DNA from: Psychrobacter sp. bablab_jr014
Lineage (GTDB): Bacteria; Pseudomonadota; Gammaproteobacteria; Pseudomonadales; Moraxellaceae
Direction: 5' to 3'
DNA: 46,915 nt
NCBI RefSeq assembly: GCF_016464015.1
Contig: NZ_JACDXT010000022.1
Location: 1-46,915 of the forward strand
Positions 16,704 to 26,612 of this stretch are shown here, in pieces. Within the stretch, counting starts at the first letter, position 1. Each line of letters begins with the position of its first letter. Made by a program: the position numbers and the translations under genes. The notes under the pieces were generated by a model. It did no database searches. It was not told the DNA's origin and saw only the letters and a list, made by a program, of their open reading frames with translations.

Positions 16704-18506
16704 TTACATACTGGTACTGCTTCTGTCTGTTTTAATCAAAGGAATCAGCGGCGCATAACCCGTCTGCGACATTCTAGAAACAGGAATAAACTGTAGCGCC
16801 CCACCATTAATGCAGTAGCGCAGCCCGCCACGGTCTTTTGGCCCATCATTAAACACATGCCCCAAGTGCGAATCGGCAACCCGTGAGCGCACTTCGATAC
16901 GCGTCATATTAAAGGTGGTGTCTTTGTGCTCAGTAATCACCTGCGGGTCGATTGGCTTGGTAAAGCTTGGCCAACCGCAGCCTGAGTCGTATTTATCGGT
17001 GGACAAAAATAGCGGCTCGCCACTGACCACATCAACATAAATGCCTGGCGCAAACAGATGATCATACTCATGACTAAAGGCGCGCTCTGTGCCTGACTTT
17101 TGCGTGATGTCGTACTGCGCTTCGGTTAGCGTTTCTTTTAAGGCGTTTTTATTGTAATTGGCGTAGCGCGAAGCCTTTAGCGTATCAGTAATGCTCGTTG
17201 CGGGCGCAAGCGTACGGGGCTGTTTATCGTCACCCAGCTTGTCATCAGCGAGGCTTAAATCAATATGACAATAACCATTGGGGTTCTTAGCCAAATAGTC
17301 TTGATGATACATCTCCGCTAAGTAAAAATTATCCAACGGCTGCTCTTCAACGACGATTTTTTCTTTGTAATCTTGCTGTTTGTTGGCAATAACCTGATCA
17401 ATAATCTCCTTATCCGCCGCATCAGTGTAATAAATACCTGTACGATACTGTACCCCGCGATCATTGCCTTGTTTGTTCAAACTGGTAGGATCAATCACAC
17501 GAAAATAGTAATCAAGTACCGTCTCAAGATCAATCTTGTCGGCATCATAAGTCACCTTGACTGTCTCTGCATGCCCTGAACCATCGATCACTTGCTCGTA
17601 GCTTGGGTCTTTAATTTTGGGATTGCCGTTGGCATAACCAGAGACCGCATCGACCACACCCGCCACGCGCTCCATGTACGCTTCAACCCCCCAAAAACAG
17701 CCACCCGCCAAGTAAATGGTGCGCGTATTGATAGGTTTGCCGTTGGCATTATAATAGACATCGCCTTTTTTCTTGATTTCTTTGACTTCACTATTGGTCG
17801 GTGTACTCTCTGGCTTGGCTTTGCCCGATTTTAAATCAGCAAAGTCATTGCTGGCATTGTCTGCCAAGGCATAGGCTTGCTCAGACGTGAGATTGCCTTT
17901 GACCAAATGCACCAAATTGCCTTGCTTATCCAAAATTGCCCAGCTCGGATACACTTGCACGCCCAGCTGCTTAATCAGTGTGCCTGTATCATCAATGAGT
18001 ACTGGCAGCTTCGGAAAATCTTTTTGTACGCCGCTATACCATGTTGTAAATTCGGCCGTGTTTTTCTCATTTAAATGTCCAGGGCTTGCAACCGTTACCA
18101 AGTTGACATTAGCAAAGCGTGGATCAGTGCGCCAGCGCTCCGCCTCCTCCAGCGTACCCAAACACAGGGGACACCAGTTCGCCCAAAACTTAACCAGCGT
18201 CGGCTTGTCCTCATCGATGATTGCTTTTCCTGAGTCGCCCAAGCCTGCGGTCAACTGAGGCAACGCTTGGAGGCGCAGCAAGGTGTCAGACGGCAACATA
18301 TCACGAGAACGGGTCACACCGCTATTGTCGGTAGTATTGACTCGACTGGCCGATTCGCTGGGCTGACAACCAATCAGTAGACCTGCGCTAGAGAGCACAC
18401 AAGCAGACAACCACTTCCGTGCACGCCCATGTTGCATCTTGTTTTTAAAAGGCAACATGGACATACCAGAAGCATTGTTCGAATGGTTGTTAAAATGATT
18501 TGGCAT
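16704..18506 (-). CDS. msrAB: Three-domain thioredoxin-MsrA-MsrB lipoprotein (PilB-like)
   Basis: A 600-residue envelope protein that repairs both methionine sulfoxide diastereomers and can recycle itself. A lipobox LLIGC puts the lipidated Cys at residue 47. A thioredoxin-like domain carries Cys112-Pro-Leu-Cys115. MsrA follows with GGCFWGVE (Cys270), then MsrB with SGCGWPSF (Cys510) and catalytic RYCING (Cys565). The MsrB part has VDVVSGE where zinc-binding forms have a CxxC, so it is the zinc-free type, as in Neisseria PilB. Met1 has AAGG 6-7 bases upstream, though the 30-residue n-region is long. Confidence 0.95.
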   Translation of the reverse strand: MPNHFNNHSNNASGMSMLPFKNKMQHGRARKWLSACVLSSAGLLIGCQPSESASRVNTTDNSGVTRSRDMLPSDTLLRLQALPQLTAGLGDSGKAIIDEDKPTLVKFWANWCPLCLGTLEEAERWRTDPRFANVNLVTVASPGHLNEKNTAEFTTWYSGVQKDFPKLPVLIDDTGTLIKQLGVQVYPSWAILDKQGNLVHLVKGNLTSEQAYALADNASNDFADLKSGKAKPESTPTNSEVKEIKKKGDVYYNANGKPINTRTIYLAGGCFWGVEAYMERVAGVVDAVSGYANGNPKIKDPSYEQVIDGSGHAETVKVTYDADKIDLETVLDYYFRVIDPTSLNKQGNDRGVQYRTGIYYTDAADKEIIDQVIANKQQDYKEKIVVEEQPLDNFYLAEMYHQDYLAKNPNGYCHIDLSLADDKLGDDKQPRTLAPATSITDTLKASRYANYNKNALKETLTEAQYDITQKSGTERAFSHEYDHLFAPGIYVDVVSGEPLFLSTDKYDSGCGWPSFTKPIDPQVITEHKDTTFNMTRIEVRSRVADSHLGHVFNDGPKDRGGLRYCINGGALQFIPVSRMSQTGYAPLIPLIKTDRSSTSM

Positions 18507-18698
18507 AAGCTACCTTATTCTATAAAAGCCCAATTGCACGCTTTGTGGTCTAAAATCCTGATAACTTAGACAACATAGCCATTGGCTAAACTCGTCTATT
18601 ATCATACTTTATTGTTTATTAATATAAGGCCATTGATAATAATTAAAAGCACCATTTGTTTATAATTTATTGATTTATATAAAATTTTACTAAAATAT

Positions 18699-20177
18699 CT
18701 ATTTTAATAATAGCGCCATTCCCTTTTTAAACAGCTCGCCATACGGAGGCAGTAGTAGACGCATACCATTGAGTTTGGACTGTACAAAAACAGGTTTTAA
18801 ATGACTAAAGCGCTCAAAGCCTGTCTTGCCATGATATGCCCCAATACCAGAATGCCCGATGCCCCCAAACGGCAGCTCGTGCTGGGCAACGTGGACGAGG
18901 ACTTCATTGACACACATACCGCCTGAAGTGGTCTCAAGACGTACGCGTTCAAGAGCGCTTTCTTTTTGTCCAAACACATACAGCGCCAAAGGACGCGGAC
19001 GCGAATTAACAAAGGCAATGGCCTCATCCAGCGTATCGTAATGCACGAGCGGCAAAATGGGCGCAAATATCTCCTCTTGCATCAAGTCGCTGTCAAGCTC
19101 AGGGTCAGCAACAATGACAGGCGGCATAAAGCGCGTTTCTGTATCGGTTGGCAGCTCGCTAACAGGATAAATAATATCGTCAGGCTGAGCATCTAGATAC
19201 TTTTGCACACGCTGCAAATGCGCGTCATTAATGATATGTGAATAATCGGTATTGTTACCAATATCAGGATAATGCTTGGCAAACCACTCTTTTGCTAAAG
19301 CAATAAAATGCTGATGATACTGTCTGGGCAGCAGCACATAATCAGGGGCAATGCAGGTCTGTCCTGCGTTTAGTGTCTTACCCATCATCACGCGATTGAC
19401 GACATTTTCGAGCAGTGCGTTATCAAGGACAATCACAGGCGACTTGCCGCCCAGCTCTAGGGTGACGGGCGTTAAGTTGTCCGCTGCGGCGCGCATCACC
19501 TTTTTGCCCACCGCCGTTGAGCCTGTGTATAACAAATGGTCGAGCGGCAGACGACTAAAGGCTTCGGCAAGCTCAACGTCACCGACTGCAACCGCCACCA
19601 TGTCGGGCGAAAAATAATGCGCGACCGCTTCTGCAAAGCATTGGGCGAATTGTGGTGCCGACTCGCTCATCTTCACCAAAACGCGATTGCCTGCGCATAA
19701 AGCATCAATCATGGGGCCAATCGCCAAATACAGTGGATAGTTCCAAGGCACCATGATACCGACCACGCCAAGCGGCTGCGGCTGTACTTCATTGTGTGCA
19801 GGCAAATACAGCGCGGAGATACCTACGCGGCGTGTTTTCATCCATGCTTTGCCGTGTTTTTTGGCATAAGTAATGCCTGAGAAGCTTGGATACAGCTCAG
19901 CGAGCTGAGTCTCAGAATAGCTGCGATGCTTAAAATCGGCACTGATGGCGAGCGCAAAATCTGATTGCTTGTCACGCAGCATGGCTTCTAAATTATCCAG
20001 CTGTTCAAGGCGCGTCGCCCAATTATTGATGGGTTGCTGTCGGCTGAGCTGATACATGCGCGCAAATTGCGCCTGTAAGGCTTCGGTCGTGGTTAAGATG
20101 CTTTGGCTATCAGGCAAGGCTGACATTGATGTGTTGGCGGTTTTTAAGTTAGCTGTGTTAGAAGAGTCATCCATCAT
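18699..20177 (-). CDS. Aldehyde dehydrogenase (coniferyl-aldehyde dehydrogenase type)
   Basis: A 492-residue NAD(P)-dependent aldehyde dehydrogenase. The Rossmann and catalytic features are MVPWNYPLYLAIGP, TGSTAVGKKV, LELGGKSPVIVL (general-base Glu) and NAGQTCIAP (nucleophile Cys). The C-terminus has LPFGGIGHSGIGAYHG and a hydrophobic tail (PPYGELFKKGMALLLK), a layout seen in the CALDH / membrane-associated fatty-aldehyde dehydrogenase branch. The true substrate is not clear from sequence. It is divergent from lipB, with a MITE in between; the downstream 190 bases are strongly AT-rich. Confidence 0.9.
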   Translation of the reverse strand: MMDDSSNTANLKTANTSMSALPDSQSILTTTEALQAQFARMYQLSRQQPINNWATRLEQLDNLEAMLRDKQSDFALAISADFKHRSYSETQLAELYPSFSGITYAKKHGKAWMKTRRVGISALYLPAHNEVQPQPLGVVGIMVPWNYPLYLAIGPMIDALCAGNRVLVKMSESAPQFAQCFAEAVAHYFSPDMVAVAVGDVELAEAFSRLPLDHLLYTGSTAVGKKVMRAAADNLTPVTLELGGKSPVIVLDNALLENVVNRVMMGKTLNAGQTCIAPDYVLLPRQYHQHFIALAKEWFAKHYPDIGNNTDYSHIINDAHLQRVQKYLDAQPDDIIYPVSELPTDTETRFMPPVIVADPELDSDLMQEEIFAPILPLVHYDTLDEAIAFVNSRPRPLALYVFGQKESALERVRLETTSGGMCVNEVLVHVAQHELPFGGIGHSGIGAYHGKTGFERFSHLKPVFVQSKLNGMRLLLPPYGELFKKGMALLLK

Positions 20178-20665
20178 AATGCGTCCTTATGTTGTCTTTC
20201 TAATGTAGCCCATTGCTTAGGCAATGAAAAGCACTGCACGCGCGCAGTTGGTGTGAGTATCGTTACCTGCTTTGCGGTGTATACGCTTAGTAAAAAGCGT
20301 TATTGAATGGATAAAGATAAGCACATGAGTCACTATAAGCGCTTGGGTGTCTTTTAAAAAAACTGTTACACTCAGCACGCAATCCTTGATGATTCAGCCG
20401 TTTGTTTTCTTTGTCACTATCCCGCTTTTGTTAGGGCGTGTCTTCATTTTAAAAATGGTGATAAAAATGAGATAAATTAAAGGCAAACAAGGAAAATAGC
20501 GCAGATAATATCAAGATATTGACCCGCTATTTGACACCGTTTGCCAAAGATTTAGCCATTTTTAGCCCATTTAGCCATAAGCGTTTGAATTGAAGACACG
20601 CCCTAGTGCAAGCATACTGAATCAAGCCTTTTCGCCCCTTTATCTGAAGCACACTGATAACGCCC
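20178..20665. other. Divergent intergenic region (aldehyde dehydrogenase / lipB) with one MITE
   Basis: These 488 bases contain no supported gene. The 174-bp element at 20432-20605 fills the lipB side, leaving about 60 bases between its end and the lipB start for expression signals. Confidence 0.6.
20432..20605. mobile_element. 174-bp MITE-like element, copy 2
   Basis: TA-flanked, ends TAGGGCGTGTCTTCA and TGAAGACACGCCCTA (perfect 15-base inverted ends). It has the same inner hairpin blocks as copy 1 and about 10 differences from it by eye. It is in the same orientation as the other two full copies and sits immediately upstream of lipB. Confidence 0.88.
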
Positions 20666-21436
20666 ATGACTCCTGATACCGATGCCACGCCGCTTGGCGA
20701 TATGCTGATTTATAAATCTTTTACCCACGCCGATTACAACCAGACGCACGATGCGATGCTGGCACGCACGCTTGAGCGTATTGCTCTCAAAAAAGAGCAC
20801 GGTACGCGCACGCCTGATGAGCTGTGGGTAGTTGACCACAATGACGTGTATACGCTAGGACAAGCGGGCAAAGAAGAGCATATCTTGACCCATACCGACA
20901 CGCCGATTATCAAGACCGACCGCGGCGGACAGGTAACGTGGCACGGACATGGACAGCTGGTCTTATATTGGCTGTTTGACTTGCACAGTTTGGGCTGGGG
21001 CGTGCGCAATCTGGTCTCACACGCTGAGCAAGCAATCGAAGATGTGCTGCGCGAGCTTTTGGCGGCCGAAACGACAGACGCTGCCAAGCTCACTGCCCGC
21101 GCTCGCCGTGACGCGCCTGGCGTATATCTGTATGCTTATGATGATAAAGGGCGCGAGATTATGCTTGGCAAAATTGCCTCCTTAGGCTTTAAAATTAAGC
21201 ATGGCTTTAGCTATCATGGTTTGGCGCTCAATATCGACTGCGATCTTGCTGCCTTTAACGCCATCAATCCTTGCGGCTATGCGGGTATGCAAATGCTGCG
21301 TGTGGCAGATTTTGTGAACTTGCCAGCCGCGAGCAACCTAACGACCAATATCGTCACCCAAAAGCTACTTGCGAATATTGCCAAACGGCACGCAGGCGAG
21401 ATAATACTGCGGGCGATTGATTCGGATTTTGCATAA
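20666..21436 (+). CDS. lipB: Octanoyl-[acyl-carrier-protein]:protein N-octanoyltransferase
   Basis: A cytosolic enzyme that moves octanoyl from ACP to lipoyl domains, the first step of lipoate synthesis. Signatures are DRGGQVTWHGHGQLVLYWLFDL, the catalytic lysine in LGKIASLGF, and the acyl-carrying cysteine in INPCGYAGM. At 256 residues it has a longer N-terminus than usual and an Ala-rich insertion near residue 140. The substrate loop reads WHGHGQ where the common form is YHGPGQ. The ribosome site before ATG at 20666 is weak. lipA is not adjacent. Confidence 0.94.
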   Translation: MTPDTDATPLGDMLIYKSFTHADYNQTHDAMLARTLERIALKKEHGTRTPDELWVVDHNDVYTLGQAGKEEHILTHTDTPIIKTDRGGQVTWHGHGQLVLYWLFDLHSLGWGVRNLVSHAEQAIEDVLRELLAAETTDAAKLTARARRDAPGVYLYAYDDKGREIMLGKIASLGFKIKHGFSYHGLALNIDCDLAAFNAINPCGYAGMQMLRVADFVNLPAASNLTTNIVTQKLLANIAKRHAGEIILRAIDSDFA

Positions 21437-21485
21437 TCACTTCCCTGCTTGGAATTAAGCAGTGCGAGCAAAATCAGAATAAACT

Positions 21486-21494
21486 TGCTATACT
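21486..21494 (+). promoter_or_regulatory. Candidate extended -10 promoter for ppa
   Basis: TGCTATACT gives a TGn-TATACT extended -10 element, which can work without a good -35. It lies about 130 bases upstream of the ppa start, after the lipB stop. Confidence 0.35.
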
Positions 21495-21621
21495 CGCAAG
21501 CGGTATACGTTGAGGCGCATGACGCACTTGGCGTACAGATATTTTTTAGGTGGTGACTGCCCTTTTTTTGCACTCATCATGACCCTTATCCATAACAAAC
21601 AAAAGCACACAGGAGCGCTGT

Positions 21622-22152
21622 ATGGCAGATTTTAATCAGATTTTGGACGCAGGCGACGTAGACGGCGGCATCATCAACGTAGTCGTTGAAATTCCTACTG
21701 GCAGCAGCCATAAAATCGAGTGGAACCGTGACCTTGCGGTATTTGAGCTAGACCGCGTTGACCCACAAATCTTTGCCAAGCCATGTAACTACGGCTTTAT
21801 CCCACAAACGCTAGACGAAGACGGCGACGAGCTAGACGCGCTTATCATCACTGAGCAGCCACTAACCACAGGCGTTTTCCTAAAAGCAAAAGTCATCGGC
21901 GTGATGAAGTTTGTTGATGATGGCGAAGTTGACGACAAAATCGTCGTGGTTCCCGCTGATGACCGCAACAACGGCAACGCGATCAACACTCTAGAAGACT
22001 TGCCAAAGCAGCTAATCAATCAAATCGAATTCCACTTTAACCACTATAAAGACTTGAAAAAAGCAGGCACCACTGTGGTTGAATCTTGGAACGACACCGC
22101 TGAAGCCAAAGAAGTGATTAAAGAAGCCATCAAGCGTTGGGCAGACAAATAA
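21622..22152 (+). CDS. ppa: Inorganic pyrophosphatase
   Basis: A soluble family I pyrophosphatase that hydrolyses PPi to two phosphates and so pulls biosynthetic reactions forward. At 176 residues it has the usual length. The metal site DEDGDELDAL follows YGFIPQTL, and VVVPADDRN with the final helix of the fold (HFNHYKDLKKAGTTV) are typical. AGGAGCG lies upstream of the ATG. It is a single gene ended by a strong terminator. Its codon use looks optimised (many CTA/GAC/AAC), in keeping with high expression. Confidence 0.97.
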   Translation: MADFNQILDAGDVDGGIINVVVEIPTGSSHKIEWNRDLAVFELDRVDPQIFAKPCNYGFIPQTLDEDGDELDALIITEQPLTTGVFLKAKVIGVMKFVDDGEVDDKIVVVPADDRNNGNAINTLEDLPKQLINQIEFHFNHYKDLKKAGTTVVESWNDTAEAKEVIKEAIKRWADK

Positions 22153-22181
22153 TCCGCGCCTACCCCGCTTTTTAAAGTTAT

Positions 22182-22220
22182 AAAAAATACCGCTGTCTGA
22201 CCGATGGCGGTATTTTTTTG
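22182..22220 (+). terminator. Rho-independent terminator after ppa
   Basis: AATACCGC (22186-22193) pairs with GCGGTATT (22207-22214), followed by seven T residues. Confidence 0.9.
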
Positions 22221-22303
22221 TGGTTTTTTTGCAGCGCTTTGCCAAAAGATGGTTAGCGTATGCAACCAGCGCCCTGCCCGCTATGCCATTTGACGCGGGC
22301 GAC

Positions 22304-22312
22304 TGCTATACT
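22304..22312 (+). promoter_or_regulatory. Candidate extended -10 promoter for the small membrane protein gene
   Basis: TGCTATACT is the same extended -10 seen before ppa. With a transcription start near 22319 it supports ATG 22379 rather than the in-frame start at 22220, which overlaps the ppa terminator. Confidence 0.4.
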
Positions 22313-22378
22313 TTGGCACAATACTTGTTACCTCTATTTTCACCTTTTTATTTACCAAAATGCTCACCAAGGACAGCC

Positions 22379-22843
22379 ATGTTTAATCCTGACCCCAGCG
22401 ACAAAGCCAATACACCAAAGCTGCCTAAAGCCGTCATGATGATGATCGAAAAAAATAACTTGGTGATGGCCATCAAAACCCTTGCCGCCGAAGAAAATAT
22501 CAGTATGGATGAGGCAAAGGCACGTATTGACGCGTATGAAAATGCGCTCAAGGTTAAGCAGCAACAAAAACTGACCGCCATCGCCAACAAGCAAGGCATC
22601 GATACCAAAGCCATGAGCTTTAATGGTAGCGCGCAGGCAGAAAAAGACGATGCTTTGGTCAGAAGCCATCGTAAGTCCAATGAAAAAGATCAAGATTTTC
22701 ATCAGCTTAGACATGGTCTAAACCGCCAGCTGAACGATATGGGCTACAAAAAGCCCCTTATGCCGTTTTGGGCGCGCCGCTTGCTCATTATCGCGATTGT
22801 GATGATTGGTGTATTTTGGATTTTATGGCGCATCTTTGGTTAG
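22379..22843 (+). CDS. Small C-terminally membrane-anchored protein with L7/L12-like helix motif
   Basis: A 154-residue protein of unknown function. The N-terminal part (about residues 15-50) has the pattern IEKNNLVMAIKTLAAEENIS followed by MDEAKARIDAYENAL. This resembles the helix-turn-helix region of the ribosomal L7/L12 C-terminal domain found in several uncharacterised proteins. A charged linker follows, then a basic MPFWARR and one membrane helix (LLIIAIVMIGVFWILWRIF) at the very end, so it is probably tail-anchored with the bulk in the cytoplasm. ATG 22379 has AAGGA 5-6 bases upstream. Confidence 0.7.
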   Translation: MFNPDPSDKANTPKLPKAVMMMIEKNNLVMAIKTLAAEENISMDEAKARIDAYENALKVKQQQKLTAIANKQGIDTKAMSFNGSAQAEKDDALVRSHRKSNEKDQDFHQLRHGLNRQLNDMGYKKPLMPFWARRLLIIAIVMIGVFWILWRIFG

Positions 22844-22987
22844 TTACTGCTTTAGCGCTTTAGCGCCCGCTAAAAACACTATAAAAATAATGAATGCATG
22901 AGCATTTAATAAGAAACGCACCGAACGATAAAAATACTAAAGAATAAAAATAACACTCTGCCCAACAGCGCAGTAAGGATAACGCGT

Positions 22988-23388
22988 GTGATAGCCATGT
23001 TAACGCAATATATTGATATGATTGCCAAAGTGATTGAGTTTATTGGCGTGATGATTATGGTACTCGGTCTGGTGTTTGCGCTGTATCAGACGCTGCGCGC
23101 GCTCGGCAGTTTTAACCAAGCCGTGTATGTCGCTATCAGACAAACCGTGGGCAAATCCATTTTGTTAGGGCTTGAGGTGTTGATTGCCGCTGACATTATG
23201 CGACCGTGGTCACTGAGCCGACCTTGCGCGATGTGCAGGTACTGGCCGTTATCGTGTTGATTCGTACCTTTTTGAGTTTATCCCTGCAAGTCGAACTAGA
23301 AGGGCGCTTTCCTTGGCAAAAAAAACGCGAGCCTGACGATGAACATACCGCCAAACTCGCGCCATTACCGACCACGCCTACAAAATAA
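22988..23388 (+). pseudogene. DUF1622 family membrane protein, frameshifted
   Basis: The first frame (22988 to about 23202) gives a DUF1622-like start with a membrane helix (IEFIGVMIMVLGLVFALY) and VGKSILLGLEVLIAADIMR. The rest of the domain, TVVTEPTLRDVQVLAVIVLI and ELEGRFPWQ, continues in another frame from about 23203 to 23388. One missing base within or just after the CG at 23201-23202 would restore IMR-TVVTEPTLR and a protein of about 133 residues, the usual size. It is therefore a recent pseudogene or a sequencing error. The GTG start at 22988 follows AAGGAT. Confidence 0.8.
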
Positions 23389-23410
23389 GTTATTATTCAT
23401 TTGCGACCAT

Positions 23411-24430
23411 TTACGCCTGCTGCGCGATGCTGTCACTTAAAAATGTCTCCACCGCTTTAAACTGCCCTGCGGTGCTCTCTTCACTATACATGGCTTGACG
23501 AAAGGCGTTAGAGTTGGGAATGCCTGTGGTGTACCACGCGATGTGTTTGCGCGCGATACGGCAGCCTGAATACTCACCATAAAACGCGTACAGCTCCTGC
23601 AAATGCGCGAGCACAATCTGCTGAATCTCACTAATACTCGGCGGATCAAGCAGCTCGCCATGCTGCAAATAATGGGCAATATCTCGAAACAGCCACGGCT
23701 GCCCTTGCGCCGCGCGCCCGATCATCACCGCATCACAGCCTGTCATCTCATACACGGCTTTTGCCTTTTCGGGACTGTCAATATCGCCATTAGCAATCAC
23801 AGGAATGCTGATGCTGTCCTTGACCTCGCGTATCAGCTCGTAGCGTGCATTGCCAGTATACATATCCTCACGTGTGCGCCCATGAATAGCAATCGCTTTA
23901 ATGCCCGCCTGCTCGGCACGCTTTGCTACGCGCAAAATGTTTTCATGTCCGTTTTCAAAGCCAAGACGCGTCTTTAAGGTCACAGGTGCATCGACTGCTG
24001 CCACCGCCGCATCAAGCAAACGCGCGACCAAGTCTTCATCTTGTAGCAGCGCTGAACCCGCGAGCTTGCGGCAGACTTTTTTGGCAGGACAGCCCATATT
24101 GATATCGATAATCTGTGCGCCATTGTCGATCTGATAACGCGCCGCCTCTGCCAACTTGTCAGGCTCTGCGCCTGCAATCTGCGCAGAAATCGGTGCAATC
24201 TCGCCATCAAAGTTGGCACGATACAGTGACTTTTTACGCGCATACAGCGCCGTATCCGCAATAATCATCTCGCTGACCGCGTGCCCTGCGCCAAAGGATT
24301 TGCACAGACGGCGAAACGGATTGTCCGTCACGCCTGCCATTGGCGCAACCATCAAGCGATTTTCAATCTGCAAGCCGCCAATAGACAAGGGTTGCAGCAG
24401 TGGATGAACATCAGTGGACAAGATAGACAT
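23411..24430 (-). CDS. dusB: tRNA-dihydrouridine synthase B
   Basis: An FMN enzyme that reduces specific uridines in the tRNA D-loop. DusB subgroup markers are MVAPMAGVTDNPFRRLC, GAQIIDINMGCPAKKVCRKL with the catalytic Cys in GCP, AIHGRTRE, VIANGDI and VMIGRAAQGQPWLFRDI. At 339 residues the length is normal. In many gammaproteobacteria dusB is cotranscribed with fis, but neither neighbour here is fis: the frameshifted DUF1622 gene converges on its 3' end and a BCCT transporter lies upstream. Confidence 0.94.
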   Translation of the reverse strand: MSILSTDVHPLLQPLSIGGLQIENRLMVAPMAGVTDNPFRRLCKSFGAGHAVSEMIIADTALYARKKSLYRANFDGEIAPISAQIAGAEPDKLAEAARYQIDNGAQIIDINMGCPAKKVCRKLAGSALLQDEDLVARLLDAAVAAVDAPVTLKTRLGFENGHENILRVAKRAEQAGIKAIAIHGRTREDMYTGNARYELIREVKDSISIPVIANGDIDSPEKAKAVYEMTGCDAVMIGRAAQGQPWLFRDIAHYLQHGELLDPPSISEIQQIVLAHLQELYAFYGEYSGCRIARKHIAWYTTGIPNSNAFRQAMYSEESTAGQFKAVETFLSDSIAQQA

Positions 24431-24529
24431 AAAAAGACGAAACCGTTATAAAACAAGCCGTTATTCTAAGTATTATTTGAGATATTGCAAGCCTTTGACC
24501 CGCTGGATTTAACCCAAACCGTCACAGTC

Positions 24530-24552
24530 AGATGAACATGACGTGTTCATCT
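24530..24552 (-). other. Hairpin downstream of the BCCT transporter gene
   Basis: AGATGAACA (24530-24538) pairs perfectly with TGTTCATCT (24544-24552) around a five-base loop, 15 bases behind the transporter stop. There is no T-run, so it is more likely an mRNA-end stabiliser or a weak terminator. Confidence 0.4.
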
Positions 24553-24566
24553 AACGGATGACGCAC

Positions 24567-26612
24567 TTATTTATCAAACGTGCTGCCTTGCTCTAGCGTC
24601 AAGTTGTCATCATGCTCCGCCATACGCCATGGTAAGCTGTCTGGGGAGACGTTTAAAAAGTGCAGATATTTTTCAAACTGATCAATAATGTCATTAATGA
24701 CCGATTCAGGCTGATAGCCATACAAGTCATAGGTTTGACCGCCACGGCGCAAATACACCTCTGCACGGTAGTGATGCTCTTGCGGTAAGCTATCCACCCC
24801 CGCTCCTGTATAATAATCAGGCGCGTCATGCTCCGATAAGCGCACCTCGTACCAAAACTCTACCGTCTCACCACGGCCAAGCTCTAAAACAGCACGGTTA
24901 TTGATATCATCATAAGTCACTTTAGGCTGCCAGCCTGTCTCTAGGAATTTTTCAGAGACCTCTTCCATCGATGGCATCACCACATCCTTAATGTAACTCA
25001 GCACCTTGTCACGCGTTGGCTGATTGGTGATGTAATCAATACGATCGCGCCATGCAGACGACTTGAGTAGATGTGGCGGCAAACGGTTATTATTATCGAG
25101 GCTTTGGTCACGATGTCCTTCGATACGTAGCGCGCGCCACATGCCAAACATCGAAATCAGCATAATAATCGCAAAAGGTAAGGCACTGACAATCGCTGCC
25201 GTCTGTAGCGCGGTCAAACCACCTGCCAGCAATAAGACAGATGCCACTGCACCTTCGGTCACCACCCAAAAGGTGCGCTGCCACCACGGCGTATCGCTAC
25301 GACCGCCTGCCGCTAAGGAGTCAATCACCAACGAACCAGAATCCGACGACGTCACAAAAAAGGTGATGATTAAGAGGACTGTAAGTGTCGAAACAAACTG
25401 CGTAAAGGGCAGATTTTCGAGGAGTTTAAACAAGGCAATCGCTTGGTTGTTTTGCACCTCCGCAATTAACGACTCATAACCTTCCATCATAATCATATGT
25501 AGCGCGGTATCACCAAAGACGGCGAACCAAAAAAAGGTAAAGAACGTCGGTACGAGCATCACACCAAGCACAAATTCACGTATGGTACGGCCACGGCTGA
25601 TTTTGGCAATAAACAACCCCACGAACGGCGCCCATGCAATCGTCCATGCAAAGATAAACAGCGTCCAGTTGCCGATCCAATCACTTAATTGATACGCCTG
25701 TAAGCTAAAAGTACGCTCAACAATATTGCCCAAGTAGCTGCCCGTATTTTCCATAAAGGCGTTAAGAATAAAAACCGTCGGGCCAACGACAAACACAAAA
25801 ATCATCAGTGCTGTGGCGAGCACCATGTTAAGAATAGATAAGCGCTTGACCCCTTTATCCATACCTGCCAGCACCGACACCAGCGCTGCTGACGTAATCA
25901 GCACAATCGCAATGACCTGCACGCTGGTACTTACTGGAATCAAATCAGGCAGCAAATAATTAAGACCTGCATTAATCTGCGATACCGATAAACCCAAACT
26001 GGTGGCAATGCCAAACAACGTGCCCAAAATGGCAAACACATCGACCGTATGCCCAATAGGCCCATGAATCTTATCGCCAATCAGTGGGTACAGGGTTGAG
26101 CGCATGGACAACGGCAAGCCATGGCGAAAAGAAAAATACGCCAAAGACAAACCAACTACGCCGTAAATCGCCCAGATATGAAAGCCCCAATGAAAATAAG
26201 CAATCTGCATCGCCTCTTTCGCCGCCTCAATCGTCTGCGGGTCAGACATCGGCGGGCTAGCAAAATGCAGCACAGGCTCAGCCACACCAAAGAACAGTAG
26301 CGCAATGCCGTAACCTGCCGAAAACAGCATGGCGAACCACTCGCCAAACTGATACTCGGCCTCGGCGTGATCGGGACCCAGCTTGATACGGCCATAAGGC
26401 GAAAATGCCAATGCGGTGATAAACAGTAAAAACAGCGCCACGGCCAGCATATAAAACCAGCCGAAAGTCTCAGTGGTAAAGCTCAGCACATCGCTAAACA
26501 ACGCCCCTGCCGCCTCGGGGTCTATAGACGTGCCAATAACCAGCAAAATCATAATAATCGCTGCGGGCACAAAAACGGGCAATAAAATCGTAGAGCGTGA
26601 ACCATTACTCAT
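24567..26612 (-). CDS. betT: BCCT family choline/betaine transporter
   Basis: A 681-residue inner-membrane transporter of the betaine-choline-carnitine family, probably taking up choline or glycine betaine for osmoprotection. About twelve membrane segments are seen; the family signature region is YFHWGFHIWAIYGVVGLSLA and WTLFIFAWTIAWAPFVG. The long C-terminal cytoplasmic tail (about the last 170 residues) is as in BetT-type members that sense osmolarity. ATG at 26612 (MSNGSRSTILLPVF) with GAGGA upstream is chosen over a TTG 24 bases earlier. No bet genes for choline oxidation are next to it. Confidence 0.9.
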   Translation of the reverse strand: MSNGSRSTILLPVFVPAAIIMILLVIGTSIDPEAAGALFSDVLSFTTETFGWFYMLAVALFLLFITALAFSPYGRIKLGPDHAEAEYQFGEWFAMLFSAGYGIALLFFGVAEPVLHFASPPMSDPQTIEAAKEAMQIAYFHWGFHIWAIYGVVGLSLAYFSFRHGLPLSMRSTLYPLIGDKIHGPIGHTVDVFAILGTLFGIATSLGLSVSQINAGLNYLLPDLIPVSTSVQVIAIVLITSAALVSVLAGMDKGVKRLSILNMVLATALMIFVFVVGPTVFILNAFMENTGSYLGNIVERTFSLQAYQLSDWIGNWTLFIFAWTIAWAPFVGLFIAKISRGRTIREFVLGVMLVPTFFTFFWFAVFGDTALHMIMMEGYESLIAEVQNNQAIALFKLLENLPFTQFVSTLTVLLIITFFVTSSDSGSLVIDSLAAGGRSDTPWWQRTFWVVTEGAVASVLLLAGGLTALQTAAIVSALPFAIIMLISMFGMWRALRIEGHRDQSLDNNNRLPPHLLKSSAWRDRIDYITNQPTRDKVLSYIKDVVMPSMEEVSEKFLETGWQPKVTYDDINNRAVLELGRGETVEFWYEVRLSEHDAPDYYTGAGVDSLPQEHHYRAEVYLRRGGQTYDLYGYQPESVINDIIDQFEKYLHFLNVSPDSLPWRMAEHDDNLTLEQGSTFDK

